Part shown: piece by piece, positions 30,945 to 39,389 of the stretch
How positions within the stretch are numbered: the first letter of the stretch is position 1
Layout: every line of letters starts with the position of its first letter
IMG/VR virus record: IMGVR_UViG_3300042905_005752
Location: 1-53,245 of that record
Strand: one strand, 5' to 3'
DNA: 53,245 bases
DNA from: a virus
The notes under the pieces: generated by a model
Database searches by the model: none
Told to the model about the DNA's origin: nothing
Seen by the model: only the letters and a program-made list of their open reading frames with translations
Program-made: the position numbers and the translations under genes

Positions 30945-31198
30945 GGTTCCTCCGATTCTAGTTGTTTCAATGCTATTTGGACGCAATCAGCAGCTTTGGA
31001 GGCAATATCGGCCCGAAGGTGTGCTTCTTTCGCCGCTATGCCCGCATCCCACGAGGCCTCGTGATGCCATACAAGCGCAGCAGACAGAATAAGGTTTTTA
31101 TCGCCAGTGACGCAGGCTTCCCTGTAGTTTTTGGCAGCCTGGCGAGCAGATTCCGACGTTCGTTGTCGGTCAGTGTAAATGTCTGGGTTAGTCGTCAT
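30941..31198 (-). CDS. Hypothetical helical protein (85 aa)
   Basis: Ala-rich helical protein (SARQAAKNYREACVTG, AAKEAHLRADIASKAAD). The ATG overlaps the upstream stop region. No Shine-Dalgarno sequence. Function unknown. Confidence 0.6.
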   Translation of the reverse strand: MTTNPDIYTDRQRTSESARQAAKNYREACVTGDKNLILSAALVWHHEASWDAGIAAKEAHLRADIASKAADCVQIALKQLESEEP

Positions 31199-31617
31199 AG
31201 TAAGTTTTTCGGGTTATGGGGGGGTGGAACGGGAAGGTTGCCCCAACGGGCGAGAACGGAGCGGGCAAAAACACCAGGATTGTTGCAAGCGAGCCACATG
31301 TTCCGAATCTCTACTGCAGTCGGCCCCTCCGGCTCGGCCAAAGCAGCGGGCGGCACTAGCCATTCCAGGTTGCACTGCTCACACCCTGCAATAAATGCCT
31401 CCAGCGATTCGGCCCAGACGTGACCAATCCCGCGTGATCCAACCTGCACCAGCTCAGGAGACCATTCGGGTGAATGAACGGTTCTGGCTATGTCTCGGCA
31501 AGTGTCGGGCTTGCCATGATCCAAGTCAACAATGCAGACGATCGCTGCGGTATGGGCCAGTTCCCAAAGCTGGCGATAATCGCGTGAGGTTGGGTAGTTG
31601 GCAGTTGGGACGATCAT
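31195..31617 (-). CDS. Hypothetical protein (140 aa)
   Basis: Starts MIVPTANYPTSRDYRQLWEL with GGAGGCACC directly before the ATG. Alpha/beta with a mid-region CEQCNLEW. The ATG overlaps the TGA of the upstream gene. Function unknown. Confidence 0.65.
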   Translation of the reverse strand: MIVPTANYPTSRDYRQLWELAHTAAIVCIVDLDHGKPDTCRDIARTVHSPEWSPELVQVGSRGIGHVWAESLEAFIAGCEQCNLEWLVPPAALAEPEGPTAVEIRNMWLACNNPGVFARSVLARWGNLPVPPPHNPKNLL

Positions 31618-31841
31618 GGTGCCTCCGTGGTGGTGGTACTAGTGTCTTCAATCGTGCCGCCAATAAAAAGTTCATGGCAAGCATGCAAATAAGTGGCGCC
31701 TAGATCCAACCATACGCCTCTCTCTATTGGCCTCTGGTAGTACCCAAAGAGTTTGTCATAGTGGGTGAGGCGCCGTAAGCCGCCGTCAGTACATCTGACT
31801 TTTTGATTTAGCGCTTCGTCCAGGGATTGGATCGTGATCAT
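31614..31841 (-). CDS. Hypothetical protein (75 aa) ending TTTTEAP
   Basis: Starts MITIQSLDEALNQKVRCTDG. Its last codons ACCACCACCACGGAGGCACC also form the Shine-Dalgarno sequence of the next gene. The gene at 31838-32275 ends with the same TTTTEAP for the same reason. Function unknown. Confidence 0.65.
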   Translation of the reverse strand: MITIQSLDEALNQKVRCTDGGLRRLTHYDKLFGYYQRPIERGVWLDLGATYLHACHELFIGGTIEDTSTTTTEAP

Positions 31842-32275
31842 GGTGCCTCCGTGGTGGTGGTTTGCTGTTGCTCTAATCCTGAGGCAATAAATGCCCCCCT
31901 CAACTTATCAACTACATCTGCTTTGAACGTCTCAACCTGCGAACGCAACTCTCCCAAAGAGTCGCATTCAAACGGTTTCTCTTGCATTTCTTCGCCCAGG
32001 ATCAATACAGTCACGGTGCCATCCCATTTTGGTCCGTAGTGGGTCTTTGGGGGATAGAAGCGACTGCTAAAGCTAACTACTGGGCCATCGTAGTCCAATT
32101 TGAAGCCACAATCCCACTTCCAGGTCGGCTCATGTCGCTTGTAGCTATCGGTGTTGGCCTGTGATTCCCATTGGTAGGCCTGGTCCCAACTGGTTGGGCA
32201 ATCTCCCAAAGGCTCACCGCCATCGAAAATAATTTGGTTGTTTGTGGTGGGCATGTCAATGTGATCGGTGTTCAT
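31838..32275 (-). CDS. Hypothetical protein (145 aa) ending TTTTEAP
   Basis: Starts MNTDHIDMPTTNNQIIFDGG with AAGGAGGCAAC before the ATG. Beta-rich, aromatic (WKWDCGFKLDYDGPVVSF). The C-terminal TTTTEAP is encoded by the coupling cassette shared with its neighbour. Function unknown. Confidence 0.65.
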   Translation of the reverse strand: MNTDHIDMPTTNNQIIFDGGEPLGDCPTSWDQAYQWESQANTDSYKRHEPTWKWDCGFKLDYDGPVVSFSSRFYPPKTHYGPKWDGTVTVLILGEEMQEKPFECDSLGELRSQVETFKADVVDKLRGAFIASGLEQQQTTTTEAP

Positions 32276-32541
32276 GTTGCCTCCTTAATTGGAATGCACA
32301 GCCAGTAACGATGCTGTTCATTGATGCGTTGATACTCTGGGCCGATTTCCCAGGTAGTACGAGCCTCCATCAATGGAAAGTCAGCGCCGGGAAAGCCATA
32401 GCTAGTAAACATATCGCCTTCAAATGATGCTGTACCAAACGGCACAAGTTCAGGGTGCCGAGCGCGAATCACGGCCCAGACTTCTGCGCTTGTTTCGACT
32501 TTTCTGTAGCCTTCATCGGTCAACCTCCCGGCGAAGCTCAT
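32272..32541 (-). CDS. Hypothetical protein (89 aa)
   Basis: Set to start at MSFAGRLTDEGYRKVETSAE (ATG 32539-32541), overlapping the end of the MazG-like gene by 29 bp; a GTG at 32565 and a TTG at 32523 are alternatives. Includes RYWLCIPIKEAT at the end. Function unknown. Confidence 0.55.
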   Translation of the reverse strand: MSFAGRLTDEGYRKVETSAEVWAVIRARHPELVPFGTASFEGDMFTSYGFPGADFPLMEARTTWEIGPEYQRINEQHRYWLCIPIKEAT

Positions 32542-33757
32542 CGGCGCTGCCTTTGTTCCCGACACGATCGAGCCACGCCGCTACCTCGCGGATTAGGGCG
32601 CGGGTTGCCTCTTCATCGCTGGTCGCCATGCCTTTCCAGAAAGAGTGTAAGGCACTCTTCACCAATCCCCCGACAGGCAAAACCGGTGAAGCAGGCTGGG
32701 TGGCTGAGGGCTCCTGCTCCCACCGTTTGATTTCGGACCACTCCGAGTCAGTGTATTCGCTCTCGTTATTCACATGGGGCGCGGCAGGTTGGGTAACCGG
32801 TGGGATTTGCTCCGATTCGGACTGGGCCAGGGCACCCCGCTCTTCCCTCGGATATGGATCGCAAACCTCCAACCGTGCGCATGTCATTGCGGTCTGATTC
32901 AGAACATCGCACCAGGGAATACCGGCGTTTTCCGTAATCGACATTAATACCAGCAAAACATCAGCAGCTTCACTGAGCGGATCGCCATGCTTGCCCCGGA
33001 TGGCTTCGATCAACTCGGAAGCTTCCAGGAGAAGGTACACGCCTCGGCTAGACCAACTAAGGTCCCACCCGCGCTTTTTGCACATAGTTAACACACGGGC
33101 TGGCAGTGCGTTTGGGGGTTGAGCGGTAGTGGTGGCGCCATCAGCCTCTTCATTCAGCCACTTAATGATGCGCTTTAATCGCTGAAGTAAATTGTAGTGA
33201 GTATAACTATTAGCCCTATAGTCAGAGTTCCCAGTGCAGAAATTAAGTGCTCCGGTAAGCAGCTGAACCTCGGCTAATGACAATTGGTAGGGGTGAGAGG
33301 TAAACCGAAAAGCCCGCACTCCTCTAATGCCCCGCAAAAGCGTTTCGTGATCCACATCCGGGTGCCGGCCGCAAGCTCTGTAGAAGACATCAAGCAGCTG
33401 TCCGTCAGCATTTTTCCCTTCAGGGTCGATGTAGGCGGCTGGCAATGCGTGCCCCTTTGGGGGAATCCCTGAGTCGGCCCGAGCGGCGGCGTCAGCTTCT
33501 CCGAGCAAATAACCTTCCGCCAATCCATCTTCGCGGCCACGCCTATAATCAGAAGTTTCATTGTTTAAGACCCATGCCTCCGACTGGGTGGCGGCCTCTG
33601 GTGAGGCCAGAGCGTCTACAATCTCAGACAAAGTCTTCTGTACGTCAAGCAACTGAGCGTCCTTGGATTCTGCTGAGACGCAGCAAAGGCCCTCAGACAC
33701 CTCATTCAATGCCTCTTTAACCTTCTCGGAGCATAGTGCCATAAGATTGCTATTCAT
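32513..33757 (-). CDS. MazG-like domain protein, multi-part
   Basis: 414 residues. Residues about 230-290 (LLLEASELIEAIRGKHGDPL, then EAADVLLVLMSIT) show the ExxE...D helix pattern of MazG-like NTP pyrophosphohydrolases, which hydrolyse (d)NTPs. The N-terminal 200 residues are of unknown type, and the C-terminal part has Ala/Pro/Glu linker sequence. It looks like fused accessory modules. The start lies after an A/C leader, but genes downstream of it use GGAGG starts. Confidence 0.7.
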   Translation of the reverse strand: MNSNLMALCSEKVKEALNEVSEGLCCVSAESKDAQLLDVQKTLSEIVDALASPEAATQSEAWVLNNETSDYRRGREDGLAEGYLLGEADAAARADSGIPPKGHALPAAYIDPEGKNADGQLLDVFYRACGRHPDVDHETLLRGIRGVRAFRFTSHPYQLSLAEVQLLTGALNFCTGNSDYRANSYTHYNLLQRLKRIIKWLNEEADGATTTAQPPNALPARVLTMCKKRGWDLSWSSRGVYLLLEASELIEAIRGKHGDPLSEAADVLLVLMSITENAGIPWCDVLNQTAMTCARLEVCDPYPREERGALAQSESEQIPPVTQPAAPHVNNESEYTDSEWSEIKRWEQEPSATQPASPVLPVGGLVKSALHSFWKGMATSDEEATRALIREVAAWLDRVGNKGSADELRREVDR

Positions 33758-34371
33758 GGTTTTTCTGATTGGTAATTGGTGGTTGATTGTTGATGGTTTA
33801 ATAAAGCTTTCAACTCAGCTATTTCAGCGGCTTGCCGTTGTTCAAGAGTGGGGGGCTTGGGTATCGCACGGTACGCGGCTAGGGCGTCTTCTTTCGTGGG
33901 CCAACTGAATTTCTCTATGAACTTCGGGTATGGATCGGTGCTTAATTCCCATTTACTTTCTTTATTTAAGAAATATTTCCGGTCTCTTACTACCCACTTT
34001 GTGTTCTCACGGTCGCAGGCTTCAATACAAATTACGCTGTGATGGTGTGTATAATGGAACCTAAAAGGTACTGGTTCCGGTATGGGCCCTAAAAAAGAAG
34101 GCTCTTTGATCCAGCGGACTAGGCCCAAAAGGGTATCCGTAGCATCCATTGATTCCCAGTGAACCCAGCGTAGTGTACCGTCCACATTTTGTTCTAAATC
34201 ACCATCAATAAACCCCTGACCATCCAAAAAGCGTAGAATCTCGTCGTCAGTCCTAGTATGTTTGGTACCACCAGCAAGCTCCCTTAGCAAAGCAGTTCGA
34301 TACTGCCCCATTGATTGAAAACTCATAGCGAAATCATCGTCAGCGATTAGGCTTCGAATGTCGTTTGTCAT
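33754..34371 (-). CDS. Hypothetical protein (205 aa)
   Basis: From MTNDIRSLIADDDFAMSFQS, start after ATCAAAC. It contains a beta-rich middle (FRFHYTHHHSVICIEACDRE) and ends in a helical Gln/Ala-rich stretch reading into the leader of the next gene. Function unknown. Confidence 0.65.
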   Translation of the reverse strand: MTNDIRSLIADDDFAMSFQSMGQYRTALLRELAGGTKHTRTDDEILRFLDGQGFIDGDLEQNVDGTLRWVHWESMDATDTLLGLVRWIKEPSFLGPIPEPVPFRFHYTHHHSVICIEACDRENTKWVVRDRKYFLNKESKWELSTDPYPKFIEKFSWPTKEDALAAYRAIPKPPTLEQRQAAEIAELKALLNHQQSTTNYQSEKP

Positions 34372-34397
34372 GTTTGATTTAGGGGTTACAAGGTTCG

Positions 34398-34529
34398 TCA
34401 GAAAAGGTTTAATGCCATCGCCTGGGCCCAACACAGGATCAGGGTTTGGAGGGCAATTATGACGTTGAGTTTATTACCAGTGGGGACCTGAAAGTAAATT
34501 TTAAAGTCCGGGGAGTGTTTAGTTGCCAT
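34398..34529 (-). CDS. Small membrane protein (43 aa)
   Basis: MATKHSPDFKIYFQVPTGNK is followed by a hydrophobic helix (LNVIIALQTLILCWAQAMAL). The ATG overlaps the end of the upstream gene. Short but coherent; function unknown. Confidence 0.5.
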   Translation of the reverse strand: MATKHSPDFKIYFQVPTGNKLNVIIALQTLILCWAQAMALNLF

Positions 34530-34731
34530 TTCCCCAAAGCTCTTCATAAGTTTGCTTGACGGTGTCTTTCTTATTAAGTGGGTGGTCGTCGTTCCATTCG
34601 CCAATTTCTTTTGATTGAATAGACATTACCGTGGGGTAGAGGTGCTTTATGTTCTCAATGAAATACACAATATCATCTTCAGACATGTCCTCAAAGTTCA
34701 GCACTAGAACTTCAACTTTGTATGCTTTCAT
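34519..34731 (-). CDS. Hypothetical protein (70 aa)
   Basis: Starts MKAYKVEVLVLNFEDMSEDD, strand-helix-strand layout with YFIENIKHLYPTVMSIQS, like many small phage proteins. Overlaps both neighbours. Function unknown. Confidence 0.65.
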   Translation of the reverse strand: MKAYKVEVLVLNFEDMSEDDIVYFIENIKHLYPTVMSIQSKEIGEWNDDHPLNKKDTVKQTYEELWGNGN

Positions 34732-35285
34732 TGCCCCCTAGTTTCTGGGTTATAATCAGGAAGTGGCATCCAGTGAGTTGGGGGGAAAGGATGTGGCCAC
34801 CTTACGAATTTACCATCTTCGGGCCAAACACAGTACGGGTCTGTTGTATAGCGAGTCCCATTGCCAACTCTAACATCCACGGCAATCACAACAAACATTC
34901 GGTAAGGCTCCCGAACTTTGGGGGCGGTACTAATTGGGAGCCATTCCCCAGCTTCGGCCCCCCTACCATAACTCAACGTTCCCTCAGCAATCATTAATTC
35001 GATATTAGTCCATACGGACTCTTGAAAGGGACACTCAACTACCCAATTACCAAGAGAACTGAGAAGTCCAAAAGGGGCATCTAGCGTTCGCTCAATGAGT
35101 CGCAGCCTGGAACCAACTTGATAGACATAACCAGCCAGAGTCCTGAAAGGCTTTTCAACTACAAGGACATCGCCAGCTTGAGGTAGACATTCGGGGCGAG
35201 GGAACTCGGATGAGCCTCTGCAATAATAATTGGCGTTGTTCACCACCGAAATGGTGTAGGTTGGTTTGGGCATTGGTTTTGGCAT
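34728..35285 (-). CDS. DUF551-like protein (185 aa)
   Basis: From MPKPMPKPTYTISVVNNANY. The C-terminal EWLPISTAPK...HWMPLPDY matches the DUF551 pattern seen with Lar-type phage proteins. The N-terminal part is beta-rich. An ATG at 35315 lies 6 bp after a TATGAT box, so the later start with an A/C leader is preferred. Confidence 0.65.
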   Translation of the reverse strand: MPKPMPKPTYTISVVNNANYYCRGSSEFPRPECLPQAGDVLVVEKPFRTLAGYVYQVGSRLRLIERTLDAPFGLLSSLGNWVVECPFQESVWTNIELMIAEGTLSYGRGAEAGEWLPISTAPKVREPYRMFVVIAVDVRVGNGTRYTTDPYCVWPEDGKFVRWPHPFPPTHWMPLPDYNPETRGQ

Positions 35286-35365
35286 TGGGTTGAACGTTGG
35301 GTTGATGTGTTCCATGGGGCTATCATACCTTGAGCGAGGGGTCAGGTAAAGATCGGTTAACCGCC

Positions 35366-35617
35366 CTACCCGTCAAACTCTGAAAGTTCTTTCTTAGCGG
35401 CTTCCTTCCCAAGCAACCTTTTCTCTTTGCTATGCAAGACCTTTCCATGGGAACAAAGTTTGCATCGCGGGTTTCCGCAATCGATTGGGTCAGAATTGTA
35501 GGTGCGCCCAAAGGTTATACCATTAGGGTTGATGCCGTTATTCAAACTACCTAGCAATCTTAACCATTTATTCCTCAAACGTTCCGCATGGTGGCGTCTT
35601 CGGGCTGACTTTGCCAT
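35366..35617 (-). CDS. Small basic Cys protein (83 aa)
   Basis: Arg/Lys-rich N-terminus (MAKSARRRHHAERLRNKWLR), then CGNPRCKLC, a likely zinc site. Start in the CAAAATG context. It resembles small cyanobacterial and phage proteins with a DCGxPRCxLC motif. Possibly nucleic-acid binding. Confidence 0.7.
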   Translation of the reverse strand: MAKSARRRHHAERLRNKWLRLLGSLNNGINPNGITFGRTYNSDPIDCGNPRCKLCSHGKVLHSKEKRLLGKEAAKKELSEFDG

Positions 35618-35632
35618 TTTGGTCCCGGGGTT

Positions 35633-35770
35633 TTACAGTTCTAGATAGCTAACGACGAAGTAAAGCCAACCGATACCACAAACAATTATACCAAGGGGTT
35701 GATTCAGAATTGCTAAGCCAATGACGGTTAAAATGGTTCCGACAGCGATCAGAATGTAAGGTTTGGGCAT
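35633..35770 (-). CDS. Small membrane protein (45 aa)
   Basis: MPKPYILIAVGTILTVIGLA has two hydrophobic segments, residues 4-20 and 24-43. The start follows AAAACCCAATG. A TATAAT box lies about 40 bp upstream. Function unknown. Confidence 0.6.
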   Translation of the reverse strand: MPKPYILIAVGTILTVIGLAILNQPLGIIVCGIGWLYFVVSYLEL

Positions 35771-35874
35771 TGGGTTTTGTTGAGATGGGTGTGATCCGAT
35801 GCCATTATAGGACAAGTTTTCCCTGGGGACACGGTCGGTTTTCCGAACCCATAATTAAAACTTCGAAGCCAAAA

Positions 35875-35956
35875 TACCGAATGTCGGACTCGAACCGACA
35901 CGCCTTGCGGCAATCGCTTTTGAGGCGACCGTGACTACCAATTCCACCAATTCGGC
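35875..35956 (-). tRNA. tRNA-Leu(CAA)
   Basis: Acceptor GCCGAAT pairs with ATTCGGT, anticodon loop CTCAAAA gives CAA, with a long variable arm (TGCCGCAAGGCGT) and a perfect T arm GTCGG TTCGAGT CCGAC. Discriminator A. No encoded CCA. An extended -10 (TGCTATGCT) lies upstream near 36020. Confidence 0.92.
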
Positions 35957-36078
35957 TTGTTGCTCCGAGGGGCAAATAGGAGCAGGGGAAGTCGAAGTGC
36001 CATTAATGTGCCATCAGCATAGCACCCCCCCTGAGTAGAAGTCAGGGCCTGTAGTTAACCCAGGGCCAAATCCAAAGA

Positions 36079-36306
36079 TCAACCAATACTCAAGTAAGCC
36101 CTAGCCTCTACAATTTCCAAGCCATCCCCACCGAAAGTAAACGCAGTCTGGATGCCCCTATGATTTGAAAACGGGCTAGAGATTGTCACCGTTAGAGAGT
36201 CAGGGTTATCTAACTCCCCATAGGAAACTCTGCCCAGGGTCAACCAGTTAGATTGGAATCTATTGATGATAGACTCTTTTGAAAGTCGTGGGTATTGGGA
36301 TTGCAT
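36079..36306 (-). CDS. Hypothetical protein (75 aa)
   Basis: From MQSQYPRLSKESIINRFQSN, start context AGCAAACAAATG; a GTG at 36348 would overlap the upstream gene. Beta-rich second half (LTVTISSPF, TAFTFGG). Function unknown. Confidence 0.6.
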   Translation of the reverse strand: MQSQYPRLSKESIINRFQSNWLTLGRVSYGELDNPDSLTVTISSPFSNHRGIQTAFTFGGDGLEIVEARAYLSIG

Positions 36307-36331
36307 TTGTTTGCTAAGGCTGCCCCCTAAA

Positions 36332-36775
36332 TCAGGCAGTGAGTACACATGGGGTAGATTTACCCAACTTGCTGAAATTGGCTGTTGTCACTAGTTTTAC
36401 TGATTGACTGCCGGACATCTTGGCCTCCGATTGGGCACCAGCCAGCAATTTCATTTGCTTTAGGGTAGCCAGCATTTCGGTAGCTTCCTTGGCGCCATCA
36501 CGGTTGGCGATAGCAAGTTTGGAATGGTTTTTGCGGGCAGAGCCATAATCACTCCCATATTGCGCCCACCAAGCATCTTGCTGCTCGATGTCCCAATCAT
36601 AGGAAAACACAGGCACATCAGAGACGGCGTGTTGGTTGGTGCGGATTTGATTTTTGCGGTTGCGTTGGCCCTGGCTGAGTTGGCTGTAGGCTTGCTGCCA
36701 GTCGGCAATGGCTTGAAGGTAGGTTTCCTTAGTAGTGAAAGCGGTGAAGGTGGTGAATGCGGCTAGTGTTGTCAT
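36332..36775 (-). CDS. Hypothetical protein (147 aa)
   Basis: Thr/Ala/Phe-rich start (MTTLAAFTTFTAFTTKETYL), helical Gln-rich middle and a C-terminal helix with LATLKQMKLLAGAQ. Long A/C leader (ACACAACAAAAACAATG). Function unknown. Confidence 0.65.
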   Translation of the reverse strand: MTTLAAFTTFTAFTTKETYLQAIADWQQAYSQLSQGQRNRKNQIRTNQHAVSDVPVFSYDWDIEQQDAWWAQYGSDYGSARKNHSKLAIANRDGAKEATEMLATLKQMKLLAGAQSEAKMSGSQSVKLVTTANFSKLGKSTPCVLTA

Positions 36776-36811
36776 TGTTTTTGTTGTGTGTGTTTTGGTG
36801 TGGGCTATCGA

Positions 36812-37123
36812 CTAGGCTAGTGTCAATTTGGGTTGAGATGCGGGCACGGGGACACCATGCTTATTGATGTACTCAAGGACGGCTTCGGAAAATTTCTTAC
36901 TGGAATAAGTGATGAAAGGATTGAAATCATCATCATCATCTTCCCATACCCAGACCCCATTTTCATAGTAAATATCCATCACCTGGTGGGTGTCTTCCTG
37001 GCCATTGAACCTTGTTTCACTCACGGTGGCACAGTCGGTCCCGATATTGTAAATTTTTACGGTTTCCCCTAATACCTCAAAGAGATATGAGATGTGGGGA
37101 GTGTAGGGCTGAGGTAGGGTCAT
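36812..37123 (-). CDS. Hypothetical protein (103 aa)
   Basis: Starts MTLPQPYTPHISYLFEVLGE. Contains an acidic DDDDD stretch and a C-terminal helix (FSEAVLEYINKHG). Alpha/beta fold likely. Function unknown. Confidence 0.65.
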   Translation of the reverse strand: MTLPQPYTPHISYLFEVLGETVKIYNIGTDCATVSETRFNGQEDTHQVMDIYYENGVWVWEDDDDDFNPFITYSSKKFSEAVLEYINKHGVPVPASQPKLTLA

Positions 37124-37223
37124 TGTTTGTGGTTGCTGTTGAAGCGATTAAAGCTGTGATTGTTGCGTTTCCATTGTAGCTTAAAGGGGGAGCTGAGTCA
37201 AGGGGTTGACCGATCCCCGACCA

Positions 37224-38456
37224 TCACTCAATCCAATGGGGGACCACTCGGCTTGTGTCAAGGACAATCGGCCGGTCATGGTCCCTAATGATGATGCCTG
37301 CGGGTTCATTACCAACAACCCAAGACCCGATGACTGCCCGATTGTCACCGTCCTGGAAAAGATCGGCTTTTTTCTGGTAGATGCGGGGCCCATCATACTT
37401 GCCAGTAGTTCTAGAGGTTACCATGCCGGACTCAACAATGTCAATGTTGGCCCCTTCCCGGCTCAGCATAGGCTTTACCACGTAGGATGTGGGATTTAGT
37501 TTTCCGGATGAAAACGCCTCTAATTGTTCTGGTGTCCCATGCTCCCGGAGATTCAGCCAATCCCAATCATCCACCGGGATGCCACCCTCAGTGAAACTGG
37601 CTGGAAGGATGTTAGGGTGGTCTGGAAACATCTCATGGAGAATAGGCAAGATGCCCTTATTGCTCAGGATTGATTTCCAGATTGGCTCTACAATTCCAGA
37701 GGAACCTTTAATAGTGTGTAATCCAAACTCATCCCCCATCATCCATTCCCATGGGTATAGCTTGAACCAATACTTAATCGGATTCTCTTGGATGTCAGTG
37801 AAGTTTTCTCCATTCCAGCCAATGTCCCCCAAATCAATAAAATCTGTAGTTAACCCAGCCTGAGTAGCTAAATCTTGGAAGTAAACCAGGGTCTGATACT
37901 CCTCTAGGCTTTCAGAATAACCTGCAAATACAAACTTGTGGCCGAACGGTACCCTTTGCCTGATTTCCCTGAATTGGTCAATAAGTTTTTCATGCAAAGA
38001 GTTGAATTGGTCTTTTCCGGGCTTAACATCCTGCAACCAGAACCATTGCATTAGCGCCGATTCAATAACCATTGTAGGAGTGTCTGCATTGTATTCCAAC
38101 ATCTTAGGTTGGCTGTCCCCCGTATATGCAAAGTCAAACCTGCCATATAGAGATGGGTCGCATTGCTTCCAGGATTTGGAAATCGCGGAGTGATATGCTG
38201 AGGGAATTCCGATTTTTGCCATTAACTCTGAATCACCCACAACCTTGTCCACAGCATCGAGGCACCGGAGTTGGCATTCCCGTGTGGCATCTTCAAGTTC
38301 GTCAATTTCAGCCATAGAAAACTCATAGGCCACAGATTCATCCCAATAAGTTCCCTCCCCATCTTTTGATGAGGTACCCGATGTGTGGTAGGTGAACCCA
38401 ATCTCTTCAGCTTTTTCTTGCCAATTAACGCGAGGTTGTAGGGTGTGACGTTTCAT
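37224..38456 (-). CDS. Glutathionylspermidine synthase-like ATP-grasp enzyme (YgiC type)
   Basis: 410 residues, near the usual length for this ATP-grasp family. FDFAYTGDSQPKMLEYNADTP is the acceptor/active-site block, and KPMLSREGANIDIV and FQDGDNRAVIGSWVV are nucleotide-binding blocks. The family ligates amines or peptides. YgiC proteins are linked to YgiB lipoproteins, and a YgiB-like gene lies directly upstream, so the pair probably makes an envelope modification. It is driven by a promoter at 38516-38544 or from the YgiB gene. Confidence 0.85.
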   Translation of the reverse strand: MKRHTLQPRVNWQEKAEEIGFTYHTSGTSSKDGEGTYWDESVAYEFSMAEIDELEDATRECQLRCLDAVDKVVGDSELMAKIGIPSAYHSAISKSWKQCDPSLYGRFDFAYTGDSQPKMLEYNADTPTMVIESALMQWFWLQDVKPGKDQFNSLHEKLIDQFREIRQRVPFGHKFVFAGYSESLEEYQTLVYFQDLATQAGLTTDFIDLGDIGWNGENFTDIQENPIKYWFKLYPWEWMMGDEFGLHTIKGSSGIVEPIWKSILSNKGILPILHEMFPDHPNILPASFTEGGIPVDDWDWLNLREHGTPEQLEAFSSGKLNPTSYVVKPMLSREGANIDIVESGMVTSRTTGKYDGPRIYQKKADLFQDGDNRAVIGSWVVGNEPAGIIIRDHDRPIVLDTSRVVPHWIE

Positions 38457-38515
38457 TTTTCTGTTTGGGTTGGCGGGTTGGTGCCCGGTATGAAAATTTG
38501 GGAGTCTACCCAGCC

Positions 38516-38544
38516 ACTATAGCACAGCTTAACCCTGCAATCAA
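38516..38544 (-). promoter_or_regulatory. Promoter TTGATT-17-TATAGT
   Basis: The -35 box at 38539-38544 overlaps the stop of the YgiB-like gene, and the -10 box lies at 38516-38521. It would drive the ATP-grasp gene. Confidence 0.65.
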
Positions 38545-39317
38545 CTCCCACTGCCAAACCCTCGACCGCCCCCTCCGAATCCGCTCCGTGCCGATGACCC
38601 AACGGATGCTGGCCGAGACGACGTAAACGATGAGCGGCCATAGCCACCTACAGAGCCCCTAATCGATGCACTACGGGCAGATGGCACATAGTTGCTGCTT
38701 AATGCCAAAGTGCGCCCGCTAGATGGGTTGGCGCGAATGTAGGAGGTTCGCATTCCTTCCGTCAGGGAATTGGATCGAATTCCGGAGAACCCATACGAGT
38801 AATAATAAGGAGTCGGATACCAACCGCCAAGAACAACAACTGAGGTTCGATCATAATCGTCGTCCTGATTATCAAAGACCGATGGCCCCGCAACTACGGC
38901 TCGCTCCTTAAGCTCATCAGCAGTAAGGGGCCGCTCGTTGATATAGCCTTCTTCATCCTCGTATTCTGCTGTTTTTTGATCGTAGCCTTGGAGATATACA
39001 GGGCGACTATTCGCCATGAACCCCACCATTTTAGGCAACCAAACTGTGGCACCGTCTAAAGTTACTTCGGAACATTCCTGATGACCTGCCGTCTTGCAAT
39101 TAGCAGTGCTGGGGTAGCGAGGTGCCTTGAGCAGGTGGCTAAATGCTGCCCGATCATAATGCTGCTTGCAATCTTTGGTTCCAGACTTTTCACATTCTTC
39201 TACAGTTGGAAAAATCTTCTGACCTTCCAAGCTGGGTTGGGGTTTGGAGCAAGCTGTCAATGTGATGGCCGTCATGGATGCAATGAGGACCAAAGAGATG
39301 GATTGTGTGTGTTTCAT
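38541..39317 (-). CDS. DUF1190 (YgiB)-like lipoprotein
   Basis: 258 residues. A lipoprotein signal peptide ends LTAC at residue 23. FPTVEECEKSGTKDC, HLLKAPRYPSTANCKT and LPKMVGFMANSRPVYLQGYD are DUF1190 blocks. The C-terminal 80 residues are Ser/Gly/Arg-rich and disordered, ending GGGGRGFGSGS. It is probably anchored in a membrane as the partner of the YgiC-like enzyme. Confidence 0.85.
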   Translation of the reverse strand: MKHTQSISLVLIASMTAITLTACSKPQPSLEGQKIFPTVEECEKSGTKDCKQHYDRAAFSHLLKAPRYPSTANCKTAGHQECSEVTLDGATVWLPKMVGFMANSRPVYLQGYDQKTAEYEDEEGYINERPLTADELKERAVVAGPSVFDNQDDDYDRTSVVVLGGWYPTPYYYSYGFSGIRSNSLTEGMRTSYIRANPSSGRTLALSSNYVPSARSASIRGSVGGYGRSSFTSSRPASVGSSARSGFGGGGRGFGSGS

Positions 39318-39389
39318 TGTTGGTGGTTGGACTTTATATGTATGGTAAGGCCTATAGTAGGGGGTTTAGAAACCCATTGAAGTTAGGCG

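Noticed and set aside
34398-34604. Longer 68-codon form of the small membrane gene
   Set aside because: The first 25 codons lie inside the upstream gene in another frame; the later ATG gives a coherent membrane peptide.
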